A DNA stretch of 64,000 nt, taken from NCBI GenBank assembly GCA_002105175.1, contig MCGE01000007.1:1054001-1118000 (forward strand), written 5' to 3'. Position 1 is the first letter of the stretch, and each line of letters begins with the position of its first letter. The notes below the pieces were generated by a model. That model ran no database searches and was not told where the DNA came from. It saw nothing but the letters and a program-made list of their open reading frames with translations. Of the stretch, positions 12,868 through 34,821 are shown one piece after another. Source of the stretch: Absidia repens (Eukaryota; Mucoromycota; Mucoromycetes; Mucorales; Cunninghamellaceae). Made by a program: the position numbers and the translations under genes.

Positions 12868-13112
12868 TTATACAGGAAATGTTTCTACTTTGGGCACGGA
12901 AGCAAAAGAGGGAATGTTCCACTTTGGGTACGGAAGCATATTTGTATACAAATATAAAAAATAACAGGAAATGTTTCTACTTTGGACACGGAAGCAAAAG
13001 AGGAGATGTATACAAATATAAAAAATGACAGGAAATGTTTCTACTTTGGGCACGGAAGCATATTTGTATCCAAATATAAAAATGACATGAAATGTTTCTA
13101 CTTTGGGCACGG
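12868..13112 (+). repeat. Short tandem repeats (CTACTTTGGGCACGGAAG type)
   Basis: The phrase GAAATGTTTCTACTTTGGGC followed by ACGGAAGCA and an AT-rich ATACAAATATAAAAA spacer is repeated four to five times with varying spacing. The inverted copy lies at 28745-28930. Confidence 0.75.
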
Positions 13113-13149
13113 AACAGTTTTTTTATTAAAGTGTGGGTTTCGATGGGAT

Positions 13150-13590
13150 AGGATTAAAGCCTCCGCCATTTCGCACTTTGGCGGGCGGCCCCTTGGGGCT
13201 AAACCGTCGTGCTCAGCGCGCCGTCAATGGGTTCTTTTTTGTGTGCTGAAAAGAAAAAAAAAATAGAGAAGGGATTAGAGCCTCCGCCATTTCGCACTAT
13301 GGTGGGCAGCCCCTTGGGGTCCAACTGCCATGCTCAGCGCGTCGTCAATAGGTTCTTTAAGTGTACTGAAAAAAAAATAGAGAAGGGATTAAGGCCTCCG
13401 CCATTTCGCACTATGGTGGACAGCCCCTTGGGGCCCAACCGCCGTGCTCAGCGCGTCGTCAATGGGTTTGTTTGCGTGCTGAAGAAAAAAAAAGGGAAGG
13501 GATTGGAGCCTCCGCCATTTCGCACTTTGGTGGGCAGCCTTTTGGGGCCAGCCGTCGTGCTCAGCGCGTCGTCAATGGATTTTTTGTGTG
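13150..13590 (+). repeat. Second tandem array of GC-rich units in element D1
   Basis: There are four copies of the same GC-rich unit as at 12090-12410, starting near 13155, 13275, 13390 and 13505. The inverted element has three units in the corresponding place (28380-28720). Confidence 0.8.
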
Positions 13591-14566
13591 CTGAAATAAT
13601 TGCTTACTTGAAGTGCGTCGGAGAGATTCGAGTTTGATTATGTAGTGGTTGCAGCTGCCTTCCCACTGAAAGATAAAACGAATTATGCTGTATGGTAATT
13701 ATGGCGATTGCCCGTTTATTTAATTTTTATTTGCAGTTCCCTGATTTTTTGACATAAAAAAAAAGCTGGATGATTCAGGCTCCGCATTTTGCTTTCTATT
13801 TTTTTTTTTGGTCCCCTTTTTTTTCCCCTCTCTTTTCTTTCTTTTTATTTTTTCCTTCATGATAGTCTGAATGATACGATGGCAAGGCTCATTGGGGAAT
13901 TGGTGATCTAGGATTAGTGTTAGAACTTGAATTAGGGGCGTTTTAAAAAACGCAAAACAAACATCATGGGGAAACGCTTTCATTTTAGGTGAAGGATTTG
14001 GGAGCGACAGTAGATTAGCACTCATTAGTTTAGTAATAGTTTGTCATCGTTTATATCTACGACTGAATAAATATGTTCTTCTTATTATATTTAGTATCTC
14101 TGTTGTACGTTTACATTATGAGCTTCATTGAATGTGTATTACATATGCATAGAAAAAAAAAGTGTGTATATATATATATATATATATAAGGGATGTGTTT
14201 GTGTGAAAAAACAGCTATTACAGTGTATTTTATTGTGGTGAGGTATATTGAATAACAAAGTTGAGAATAATATTAATTATGTGGCCACTAGGTGGCAGGG
14301 GTTTCTGAAGTGTGGGTTTTGATGGAAGACTCTGTGTTTGGGTGGGCAGCGATTGAGAAAAAAAAAGGATGGACGGCTCCTATGGTGGGCAGGGCTCTGT
14401 CTGAAAAAGAGAGTGGGAGGGACAAAGAAGCGGAAGTTAAAGTTTGTTAGCTGAGTTTCCTTACGGTCCATTTTCTTTTAATATATATATAACAAGTGGT
14501 AATGAAATGGTCCCTATTAAAAAAAAAAAAGCTGGCATCATTATAACTTTTAACTACATACTGAAT

Positions 14567-14755
14567 TAAGTTCTTTTGTATATGAATATGGATTTTCTAT
14601 ATCTACAAAATGTAACAAGCTCTTTTCCCAATAATTGTGGGTGATTTTATTAAATTCTGATCCCTTGAGCGACGACACGCCAAGCAATGTAGGTCGACAA
14701 TGTAGGTCATCCCCGAAATGTCACCGTAATGCGATAGTGTGGCCAGTGAGGAAAA
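14567..14755 (+). repeat. Short dispersed repeat family C, copy 1
   Basis: It shares an ordered set of blocks with 49080-49285 and 57000-57165: TTCTTTTGTATATG-like, AAATGTAACAAGCTCTTTT, GTGGGTGATTTTATT, GCGACGACACGCCAAGCAAT and GTAGGTC. All three copies have the same orientation. Length is about 190 bp. No RNA gene could be recognised in it. Confidence 0.6.
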
Positions 14756-14897
14756 ATAGAATTGGAAATTCGGCTAAATATTTAAGGTCCGCGAGCGAGC
14801 TTTAAATCACTTGATTGGCACTTGAGGTGACGGGTTTGAGCAATATTCCTTTAGCCCTTTCTTCTTTTTTATTTTTATTTCAATTACAACGAAATTC

Positions 14898-16040
<1,143 letters not shown>

Positions 16041-16091
16041 TTTATAGTTTAGTTTCTAGTTTTATGTTAGTAGTTACCCCCACCTTTTTAT

Positions 16092-16097
16092 AATAAA
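16092..16097 (+). terminator. AATAAA polyadenylation-like signal after RAB2
   Basis: The hexamer lies about 50 bases after the RAB2 stop codon. It is a plausible poly(A) signal in the short gap before SMG1. Confidence 0.4.
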
Positions 16098-16326
16098 ATA
16101 TATGCATGGAATACCTCACTTTACCATCCCAACCAATAAGATATCTCTGTGTAGTCTGACTGTTTGTGTCCCCCTCCCCAAAAAAATAAATATACTACGC
16201 CCATGTTTTCGGGAGGACTTTATATTTTATATCTCCACGGTCTTGCCATAATATATTATAGCACTCATATCCGTTCTCTTTCCGTTGTTTTCCACTGTAT
16301 CTGCTATTACTCCCCTTGTTAACTAG

Positions 16327-26049
<9,723 letters not shown>

Positions 26050-26063
26050 CACGCATAACTTCT

Positions 26064-26069
26064 AATAAA
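26064..26069 (+). terminator. AATAAA polyadenylation-like signal after SMG1
   Basis: An AATAAA hexamer lies 15 bases past the SMG1 stop codon, followed by T-rich sequence. It is the best poly(A) candidate for SMG1. Confidence 0.4.
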
Positions 26070-26109
26070 AGTGACATGTTTATCTTGATATATTTTTTTG
26101 GCACATTGC

Positions 26110-27080
26110 ATACTGTTAAATAAACTTAAACCCCCGCCCACGTGGTGAAATTTTTTATTTACTCCGTTTTTTGGCACACTCTTTTTATTTTCTTCTTTTC
26201 CTTCTTTAATAATCTTCACGATGTGGCTCATTGGGGTTCTGGTGGACTTAGAATAGTATAAGGACTAGTTTAAAAGGGTTTCCAGCTCAGGGATTACAAC
26301 ATGCAGGAGGAAACCCTTCCATTTTCGATTCAAGATTTTGAACTACCAGTAGTTGTCTCTTGGAGTCTCCATTAGATTAGCTTAGTGTTAGTTTGTCCAT
26401 AGTTTGTACTCATATTTTAATAAAACATGCCTCTTTTTACTTACTTCAATGAAAAGCGTCTCATACGTCTCCCTCATGTCTTGTGCAATAGATCCTTTTT
26501 TACCATTGCTCTTTAGATGTATTGCTATACTTGAACAAAAAATATCCTCTGGCCTTTCTCCTGCCTGTATTGTACAGTATATTAAATAACTATTTACATA
26601 TGGCCCTTTAATTTAGCGTTGACCATTCTTCCACTCTCACATTAGTCTCCTTCAATCTTCCACCAATACATCTTCCCATCAAATCCCTTGTTGCGATTAT
26701 ACATGTTTTGTGAATGACCGATGACGCATTTTTTTCTAGTTTACCCACCAGGACATCCATTTTTCATTAAAAGCCTCAGGAACTAGCTGACAATATTATA
26801 GCACTTACTATCAAAGATGGTTATATTCGAGCTCAATTAATCATGTAAATGAAACTAGGACATGGTGTCCATGTAGCTGCCGCTACAGAGCATCTTACAC
26901 TGCTTTCTGTTATAACTATGACTACCGAAAGACTATTGCCTAATATGAAACGTAGCCTTATTGTTTATATCTCTTAACTTTGGATGTATCTCCAGCGTAA
27001 AGTTCGCTGGACTGGTCATATTGCATATATCCCATTTGCTATTTATCTACATTGTTTTTGGTGAGACACTTCCAAATTGT
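26110..27080 (+). repeat. Dispersed repeat family A, copy 2 (long form)
   Basis: It starts with the CCCGCCCACGTGGTGA head at 26133 and carries the full order of family-A blocks, including GGAAACCCTTCCATTTTCGA and ATTTTAATAAAACATGCCTC. It continues into a 3' half (about 26780-27060) that is shared with the 37080 copy: GCTGACAATATTATA, TATATTCGAGCTCAA, CATGTAGCTGCCGCTA. That 3' half contains a decayed open frame. Confidence 0.7.
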
Positions 27081-27444
27081 CAGTTCCCCTGGAGAAAGTA
27101 CGAATTTTTCTTTTTTTTATGTGTTAGATGAGAAAGTATCATATTCATTATGAAAAAAGGTACGGAGTTCCATGAGAAGCTTATGGTGCGGCTCACTTAT
27201 AATGTCAAATTTTAAACATGATCCTAGAAAGCTGATGGTTTTTTAAAAAAAGGCCACCTCAAAAAAATAATGTATAGATATGATAATTCAGACCTTTAAG
27301 AACAAAACATGTACATCAGTTTGTTTTTTTTCATAAAAAAAGAAAAAGTTATCAGCCATAAAAAAAAAAGACTTTGGCTGGCCGGCCTAGGATTTGAAAC
27401 GTATCTGATGTACTAAAAAGGAAAATGATATGTGCATTTTTATA

Positions 27445-27767
27445 TATCTAACCAACTTTAACGTCCGCTTCTTTGTCCCTCCCACCGTTGTGTCCCAAGG
27501 GGCTGTCCATCCTTTTTTTTTTCTCAATCGCTGCCCACCCATAGTGCCAAATCACAGAGTCTTCCATCAAAACCCACATTTCAGAAATTCCTTGTCACTC
27601 AGTAGCTGCATAATTAATACTATTCTCAACTTTGTTCTTCAATATACCCCACCACAATAAAATCACTGTAATAGCTGTTTTTCACACAAACACATCCCTG
27701 TTTTCCTTTCTACGCACAAACTTATAGACTTGGTAGAAGAAACCTCCATAATATCCAATCCGTTCCT

Positions 27768-27811
<44 letters not shown>

Positions 27812-29550
27812 TTTTTTTTTCTATGCATATGTAATACACATTCGATGCAGCTCATCATGTAAACGTACAACAGAGATACTAATTATAATAAAAAGAACAT
27901 ATTTATTCAGTCGTAGATAAAAACGATGACAAACTATTACTAAACTAATGAGTGCTAATCTACTGTCGTTCCCAAATCCTTCAACCAAAATGAAAGCGTT
28001 TCCCCATGATGTTTGTTTTGCGTTTTTTAAAACGCCCCTAATTCAAGTTCTAATCACTAATCCTAGATCACCAGTTCCCCAATGAGCCTTGCCATCATAT
28101 CATTCAGACTATCATGAAGGAAAAAATAAAAAAGAAAGAAAAAGAGAGGGAAAAAAAAGGGGACCAAACAATATAGAAAGCAAAATGCGGAGCCTGAATC
28201 ATCCAGGCTTTTTTTTTATGTCAAAAAATCAGGGAACTGCAAATAAAAATTAAATAAACGGGCAATCGCCATAATTACCATATAGCATAATTCGTTTTAT
28301 CTTCCAGTGGAAATGCAGTTGCAACCACTACATAATCAAACTCTAATCTCTCCGACGCATTTCAAGTTAGCTATTATTTCAGCACACAAAAAACCCATTG
28401 ACGACGCGCTGAGCACGGCGGTTGGGCCCCAAGGGGCTGCCCACCAAAGTGCGAAATGGCGGAGGCCCTAATCCCTTCTCTATTTTTTTTTTCAGTACAC
28501 AAAAAAAAACCCCATTGACGGCGCGCTGAGCATGGCGTTGGGCCCCAAGGGGCTGCCCACCATAGTGCGAAATGGCGGAGGCTCTAATCCCTTCTCTATT
28601 TTTTTTTTCTTTTCAGTACACAAAAAAGAACCCATTGACGACGCGCTGAGCACGACGGTTTAGCCCCAAGGGGCCGCCCACCAAAGTGCGAAATGGCGGA
28701 GGCTTTAATCCTATCCCGTCGAAACCCACACTTTAATAAAAAAAACTGTTCTGTGCCCAAAGTAGAAACATTTCCTGTCATTTTTTATATTTGTATACGA
28801 ATATGCTTCCGTGCCCAAAGTAGAAACATTTCCCGTAGTTTTTTATATTTGTATGCAAATATGCTTCCGTGCCCAAAGTGGAACATCTCCACTTTTGCTT
28901 CCGTGCCCAAAGTAGAAACATTTCCTGTATAAACCCCCCATCCCCACACACACACCAGTTTTTTTTCCCACGCACATATGCTATGCCCATTCAGCGAGAC
29001 AATGAAAGGCATAAGAGAATAATTGTAAATAGACAAGATATGTTTAATTCTGATATAGATGCAATATAAACTATGATAACTAACGCTAAGCTGAGCTAAT
29101 GACACTATTCTAAAATGAATGCTAATTTGATGACGGTCAAAGATCACGAATCCAAAATGGAAGGGTTCCCCCATGATGTTTGTATTGCACTTTTCAAAAG
29201 GACCCTGATTCAAGTTCTGACCACTAATCCAAGATCACTAAATCCACAGTTGAAGTTGATGTTCTAAAAAAAAAAAAGAAAAGAAAGGAAGAGGAAGAAA
29301 AAAGAGGGACGAGAAAATTTAAATCCATGAGAGGCGGAGTGCGAATGGCTCAGTCACCCTATTTTTCGACCTTCCATTTTTCACCACACACAAAAAAAAT
29401 ATCTATTGACGACGCGCTGAGCACGACGGTTGGGCCCCAAGGGGCCGCCCACCATAGTGCGAAATGGCGGAGGCTTTAATCCTAAAAACTGTGACACCCA
29501 GTAAATCGAAAGATTTCCAAAAGCTCCAGCGGAGCGCCAAGGCGTTTATT
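27445..29550 (-). repeat. Composite repeat element D, copy 2 (inverted)
   Basis: This is the reverse complement of the element at 12003-14460, part by part: tail with CTTTAACGTCCGCTTCTTTG (27460), AT microsatellite (27774-27802), core (27850-28160), three GC-rich units (28380-28720), short CTACTTTGGGCACGG repeats in reverse (28745-28930), second core (28980-29280), one GC-rich unit (29395-29485) and the head GCTCCAGCGGAGC at about 29525. The two copies differ in unit number. RAB2 and SMG1 lie between the inverted copies. The tail of copy 2 also carries a CCAAGGGGCTG insertion relative to copy 1. Confidence 0.75.
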
Positions 29551-29559
29551 TTGTAAAAC

Positions 29560-31654
29560 ACCGCGAAAACTGTAAAATACTACACCGAAAACAAGGTAAA
29601 AGATTTTACCCCTTGAAATCAGGTCCTTTTTTTTGCTCGTTCCCGCTCCGATATCAAGCGTAGTTAGTAGATGTAGATGTAGATTGTAAGACTTGCAAAC
29701 GAAGATTAGTTTATGTATTTTATTTTTATTTCTTATTTGTACAATAAAAAGTACCCTCCCTCTTTTTTATTTGTTGTTGTACGCACAGAGACACACACAC
29801 CCGTTTTTTTTTCTTCTTGCTTATAATAAAACCATGTTTATACATTTGGTAAGACAATCAAAAAATGAGAAAGAATAATGATAGAAAAAGGCAAGACGAA
29901 GTTTATTCAGTAGTAATTATAACAATGACAACTAATACTAAACTAAGATGAAGGCTAATTCAATAGTGGTCCCAAATTCTGAATCCAAATGAAAAGGTTT
30001 CCCCATGCATCTCGTAATACCTGAGCTAAAAACCCTTCTAAACTAGTCCTGACACTAATCCTTGTTGAACATCACCTCATTGAGATCAATGAAATGGGGT
30101 GACTTGGGAAAAAAAGAAAAAAGAAAAGAAAGGAAGGAGGAAAAAAAAAAAGGCTTTCTTTAAAAGCGCGTATTCAAACGGCGATTGAAATGATAAAATT
30201 GAAATGATAAAATTGAAATGATAAAATTGAAATGAAAATTGAAGATTTGGCATCATAAGTGAGCCACACCATACAATATGATGGAGGTTTTATTTGATGA
30301 AGTGGCACAGAATGCCGGTGCTAAAAAACCTTTGCCAGAGACACGATATTTAATTGTATAAAAAAAAAGAAAAGAATCATGACTTTTTCAGCGTGGAACA
30401 AATGTCTCGGGGTATGTTGAGATAAACGCAACGACTCAGGGCAATGAAAACAAAACGCTTTATAACAGGAAAAATACACAGCATAGAATATATATAACAA
30501 AGAATAGTAAGCGAAATCTAATGATGTATCGTATTCCGCGTATTAGCATTCCAAAGCTCGAAGAACGTTACTGTACTGTACTGCACTTCGCGTCAACACC
30601 TGACACGAGATAATCCCGCAGTTTCTTCTAGATAATTCATCTTTTATTGTTATTCCGGATTGTGCTTCTATCAGCACCGCCTTCAATACTATATTATCAT
30701 GAGTTGTGTTGATCTACACCTTGAAAAAAGAAAAACTGCATCCTATGTAGTATGCAAAAATATAGTAAAATTTACTGCATCTTTCACAGAATATAGTTTT
30801 TTTTTTATGGTGCAGCTTGTAGACGAATCAAACTCAGAAAAAACCTACCATTACCATTTTGAGTAATGGATTTTGGAAGACTTCAACCAAGTGAGAGAGT
30901 TTTTTCTGTGATTGACTGGGGATAGCTCCCTATTGTTGAATAGAATGATGGGTACGAGGGAGATAGGTTGTAAGATGAGGGGTCTGAGCGTAAAGCAGGA
31001 CTTATAATAAAGCAGGATATGGTACATGAAATTGCACTAGAGTTAGTGGTTAAAAAATAAATAACATATTATTAAAGTAGGAGCAAACATGAACTGTGAT
31101 GGTCAAAGCTAATTTAAAGGGAGGGCACGATGTTAAAAATGATCAACTGCAGAAGACAAAAGAAACATGGGATAGACTATTGGTAAAAAAGTCAAAGTAC
31201 TGTGTTCAGGTGAAGATATGAAAAACCATGACAATCAACACTATGTCAAGCTAACAGAATTTTTCAACATAAAGATGAAGGTTAAACTAATGGTGGCCTT
31301 CTAGCCCTATCATTTTACCTTTCTCATCCAATGCCTTTGCCCTATTACGTCTCTTAACAGTGCGTTTAGTGAGATATGCACCGTTGATTCGGTCTACCAT
31401 TAAATTAGTCCTACTGAACTCGCACCCCACTCGCACCCCATTCCAAGACATTCCTATTGCAGATCACCCCTAAGCATAGCCAAGGTAAAAAAAAAAGCCA
31501 ACTGTGGAGACAAAAAAAAGATGTTCAAAGTTTATTGATAAAAATAAGTAATAACACCAACATAAACTAGGAAGATCATCATAAATAAACTAAAGCTTAA
31601 ATTATATAAATACATAGATAACTAAAACACATGCACAAACACACAAATCGATCA
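29560..31654. other. Non-coding interval with an inverted family-A repeat and a 15-bp tandem repeat
   Basis: A degenerate inverted family-A copy spans about 29690-30150, recognisable by GAAAAGGTTTCCCCATGC and CTTCTAAACTAGTCCTGACA. A 15-bp tandem repeat (ATTGAAATGATAAAA, about 3.5 units) lies at 30184-30236. From 30400 to 31640 I see only short open frames without recognisable protein features; part of the end should be the 3' UTR of the SIP5-like gene. Confidence 0.45.
30184..30236 (+). repeat. 15-bp minisatellite
   Basis: ATTGAAATGATAAAA is repeated about 3.5 times with almost no variation, suggesting recent slippage. Confidence 0.85.
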
Positions 31655-32984
31655 TCACATGGTTCTTGAAGTCAAAGATGTTTGCATGGTTGGCCGGACA
31701 ATGATTCTTCTTGTGGTGCCACTCCCAGACAAACTGCCAGAAAGACGACGTCTATTCCTTCGATGACCACCGTGTAGTTGAGACTCAACGACGTACGTTT
31801 GATAAGCATGTTGTTGTTGTTGTTGATGGTGGTGGTATTGATGCCGATGATGCCCTTTCAAATCAAGTTGATCTTGCCAATTTGGTCGTATTTGATCCAC
31901 CAACACCACATTACGATCATTCGGTCCCAACTTCTTCCTTCTTCGTTTTCGTGCGTCGCTATTTTCTTCGCCTAATTCATGTTCCCATAATATAAAAAGA
32001 TCAGGTCGTTTTTGTTTGAATATCTATTGGGTAAAAAAATAAAGCAAATGAGGATGGTCTGATAGTTTTTTAGTCTTTTGATTCGTTTCATTTGACTTAC
32101 TTCATGTTGGTGACTCCAACGAGGTGGAAAATGAATCACGCCAAGATTAGGTTGTACACAAAAAGGGCATGCAGCGGGTACTAAAGGAGATTCGTCCGAT
32201 CGTCTGAGTTGTAAAAAACAGTCTGTGCATATGGGTTTGTCGCAACACCGAGTGCAGTTTACACAATCTGGGTAAGTCTGTATATAAAAAATGATTTAGA
32301 AGATTAAAAGAGAGTCATATTCGAATCAGTATTATAAAAAAAAACCCCCCCTATAGGCTCACTACTTCCTCTTTGTATCCATCCTGATTTTTTATTACTT
32401 ACTAATAAACATATAGGACATTCAATGGTATTATTGTATAGGAGTTGATCGGTTTGTTGGCACGTTGAAGAAGATCGTAGTAAGAGAAGTCGGTCCTTAA
32501 TCTTATTACGCATAATGGCCATGGAAGCTGTATTTTGATTGCTTTTTGGGGATTGAGTTGTAGGAGAGGACTGTTGTGTTATTGTTGAAGTGTCAGGTGG
32601 TGTCGTAGTCGTATGATAAGGTGGCTGTGCTGAGCCTACAGGTGCTGGGCCTGCAGGTGCTTCGTTCAGACCTACACAAACCCAAATCATTGTAAGTGAT
32701 ATACTACAGACCCTCTGGTCAAACGAGAGCAGAAAAAACATTTTATATTTACCTATAAAAAATGGAGCCAAAAGACCTTCTTTGATAAATTTGCGAACAG
32801 CCTTGACATCATAATCACATGTTGAACTAGGGTAGATGTCTTGAGGTAAGAGAGATCCATATTCTAACTGTCCACCGCCACTACCGCTACTACTGGTACC
32901 ACTATTATTGCCACCAACATGTGATTTTTTTTTCGTTGTTATGGGAGGGTATGTAGAATCTAGTTTAGATGTCTGGATTCCCAT
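31655..32984 (-). CDS. SIP5-like zinc-finger (RING-type) protein
   Basis: The protein resembles fungal Sip5, named as a Snf1-interacting protein. Exons: 32984-32753, 32671-32403, 32277-32101, 32023-31655, giving 348 aa. The N terminus [13 protein letters not shown] is followed by a conserved [18 protein letters not shown] segment. A cysteine-rich module spans an exon junction: ECPICLL, then [19 protein letters not shown], a QLRRSDES segment and [16 protein letters not shown]. The C-terminal part has a basic [11 protein letters not shown] stretch, the [10 protein letters not shown] motif, a His/Gln-rich run and a basic tail. An N-terminal Gly-2 with Ser-5 (MGIQTS) could allow myristoylation; that is inference. 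Introns are GT-AG and phases match. The zinc-finger family call is strong; orthology to yeast Sip5 is probable. Confidence 0.82.
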
Positions 32985-33615
32985 AATATATGTTCACCAG
33001 AATGGAAGAGGGAAAAAATAAAAATAAAAAAAACATAGAATAAGGGAAAAAAAAATCCCAGCTTTATGACTTTTTTCCATGGATTGATTTCGCTGATTGG
33101 ACTAGGGACCCAAAAAAAAAAAAAATCAAACTCAAATTACTGGATCATGAAGAACCCGACAGTTTCGCTGATCCTCCTTTTTTTTTTTTCTCTGATCAAC
33201 TGTGCTTCCATCCTTTTTAACATGTTACTCAATGCTTTCGAACTATGCAGTGAAGTACAATACATTGTTATTGAGATGAATCACCCATGCTATTATTAAT
33301 TATCGTATTAGATGATAATCAAGTCCGTGCACAAATGAAAAATATAGAACATTCGGACATATGTGTGTGTGAATATTCAAAAAGTTCATTTTTGTATGAT
33401 GGTGTACAGACGACTTAATTAAAGAATTTTGAGTAGGTAAAAGGGCATTTACAAATCAGGCAATTGAATACCGCCACTCACATGATGCATCATGCAAAAA
33501 TAAAAAAATAAATAAATAATGAAACAGAATATATTATTGAGTAAGTGTATTTAATTGACGGATTAAATGAATAGTAAGTAATATCATAACAGTAATGGGA
33601 AGTAATAAGATGCGC
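32985..33615. other. Intergenic region between the CBS/PB1 gene 3' end and the SIP5-like start
   Basis: Both neighbours are on the minus strand. The region should contain the SIP5-like promoter and the CBS/PB1 3' UTR. It has several A and T tracts and no supportable gene. Confidence 0.4.
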
Positions 33616-34777
33616 TTAGTAACGTGCATTAGACGGACTGTTTCCAGTTAATCGAGAGATAGTAAAGACACCCAAAATAACCACACCTAAAAAGGTAACT
33701 GCAGCAGGAAGAAGTAATTCTTGCGGAATAGGCAAATTGAATTCTTTCGCATAATCTTTTCCTTTCACCTTTTCGTCTTCATCATCTTCATCTTCATCAT
33801 CGCTGGTTTCCACTAAGATGGCTTTACGTCTAGTTAATTTGCCTTTCTTTGATTGCTGCCGACTTGGACTTCTAGAAGGTGACGAGGCGCTATCGGAGCC
33901 GGAAATGGGAGGAGGTGGGGAAGATAGTGAGGCATCATTCGTTTCTATTCCAAGAGAGGAAGCGGTGGTGGTAGGGGGCGCAGGAGAGAAGCAAGATGCA
34001 GTAGGTTGAGCAGAGGGAGGTTCTGGCATGCTTTCCAAAAGCGTATCATGGACAAATAGTCGAACACGATCACGGCCCATTTTTTTTGTCAATTGCACGG
34101 CTTCTTGAACATCAGCATCCGTAGTCATTAGCACCTGATCATTTTCATCATCAACATACGAGATAGTTAACCAAGAATCATCCTCCATATCTTGACTTTG
34201 TCGCTTTGTTTCTTCTTGTTGATTATCGTGTGATTTTGTTGTTGTTGTTGATTGAACAGCGACATATGATTGCGATAATGAGAGATGATCCACCATGATT
34301 TTTTGTCGTACAATAGCCCGTACATCCCCCAAAGAATGGTCACTACTTCGGAAACGATAGGTTTTGGATCCATAGTTGAATTTGAACGAAAATGTACCGA
34401 CGGCGGTGGAGACTGTAGATGAAAGCATCGAACCCATGTCGTCATTATGATGATGATGGTCCCTTTGTCTGTGCACCATTGAAGCACTATCGCCAGGCTG
34501 GATCAGGTCGTCGTCAATGGGGTCTTGGTGACCAGCATAGGGTGATGAAGATGCATGAGGAAGCATGTCTGGTTGTGGCGTAGCGGACGGTGAGCGGAAC
34601 ATGTGCGAATTAGCCGCCTGTGATAATGAGTCTGAAATCGCTGAATCCGTCTCAGTAGTGTGATCCCCAGCGGCAGCAATGTTATTCCAGAATTTACTAG
34701 CCCCTCCTTCTCCACCATTTCCTTCAATATCATTAATCTATATAAAGAAAAAAGTGAGCGATACTCGATTTTTTTTT

Positions 34778-34821
<44 letters not shown>

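Larger units (their letters stand above)
12003..14460 (+). repeat. Composite repeat element D, copy 1 (forward)
   Basis: This block is present again in inverted orientation at about 27445-29550. Order of parts: a head with GCTCCGCTGGAGCTTTTGG (near 12010); three GC-rich tandem units of about 115 bp (12090-12410); a family-A-like core with ATGGGGAAACCCTTCCATTT (12530-12840); four or five short repeats around GTTTCTACTTTGGGCACGG (12870-13110); four more GC-rich units (13150-13590); a second core (13740-14160); a TA microsatellite (about 14165-14188); and a tail ending near 14460. Open frames inside are translations of the tandem units and not credible genes. It looks like a nested or composite transposable element without recognisable transposase. 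Confidence 0.75.

Noticed and set aside
12072..13637. Open frames of 120-140 codons in the composite element
   Set aside because: They are periodic translations of the GC-rich tandem units (PPPFRTMVGSPLGPN repeated) and differ between copies, so they are repeat artefacts.
31711..31995. Plus-strand open frames opposite the SIP5-like gene
   Set aside because: They are antisense shadows of His/Gln codons in the last SIP5-like exon.
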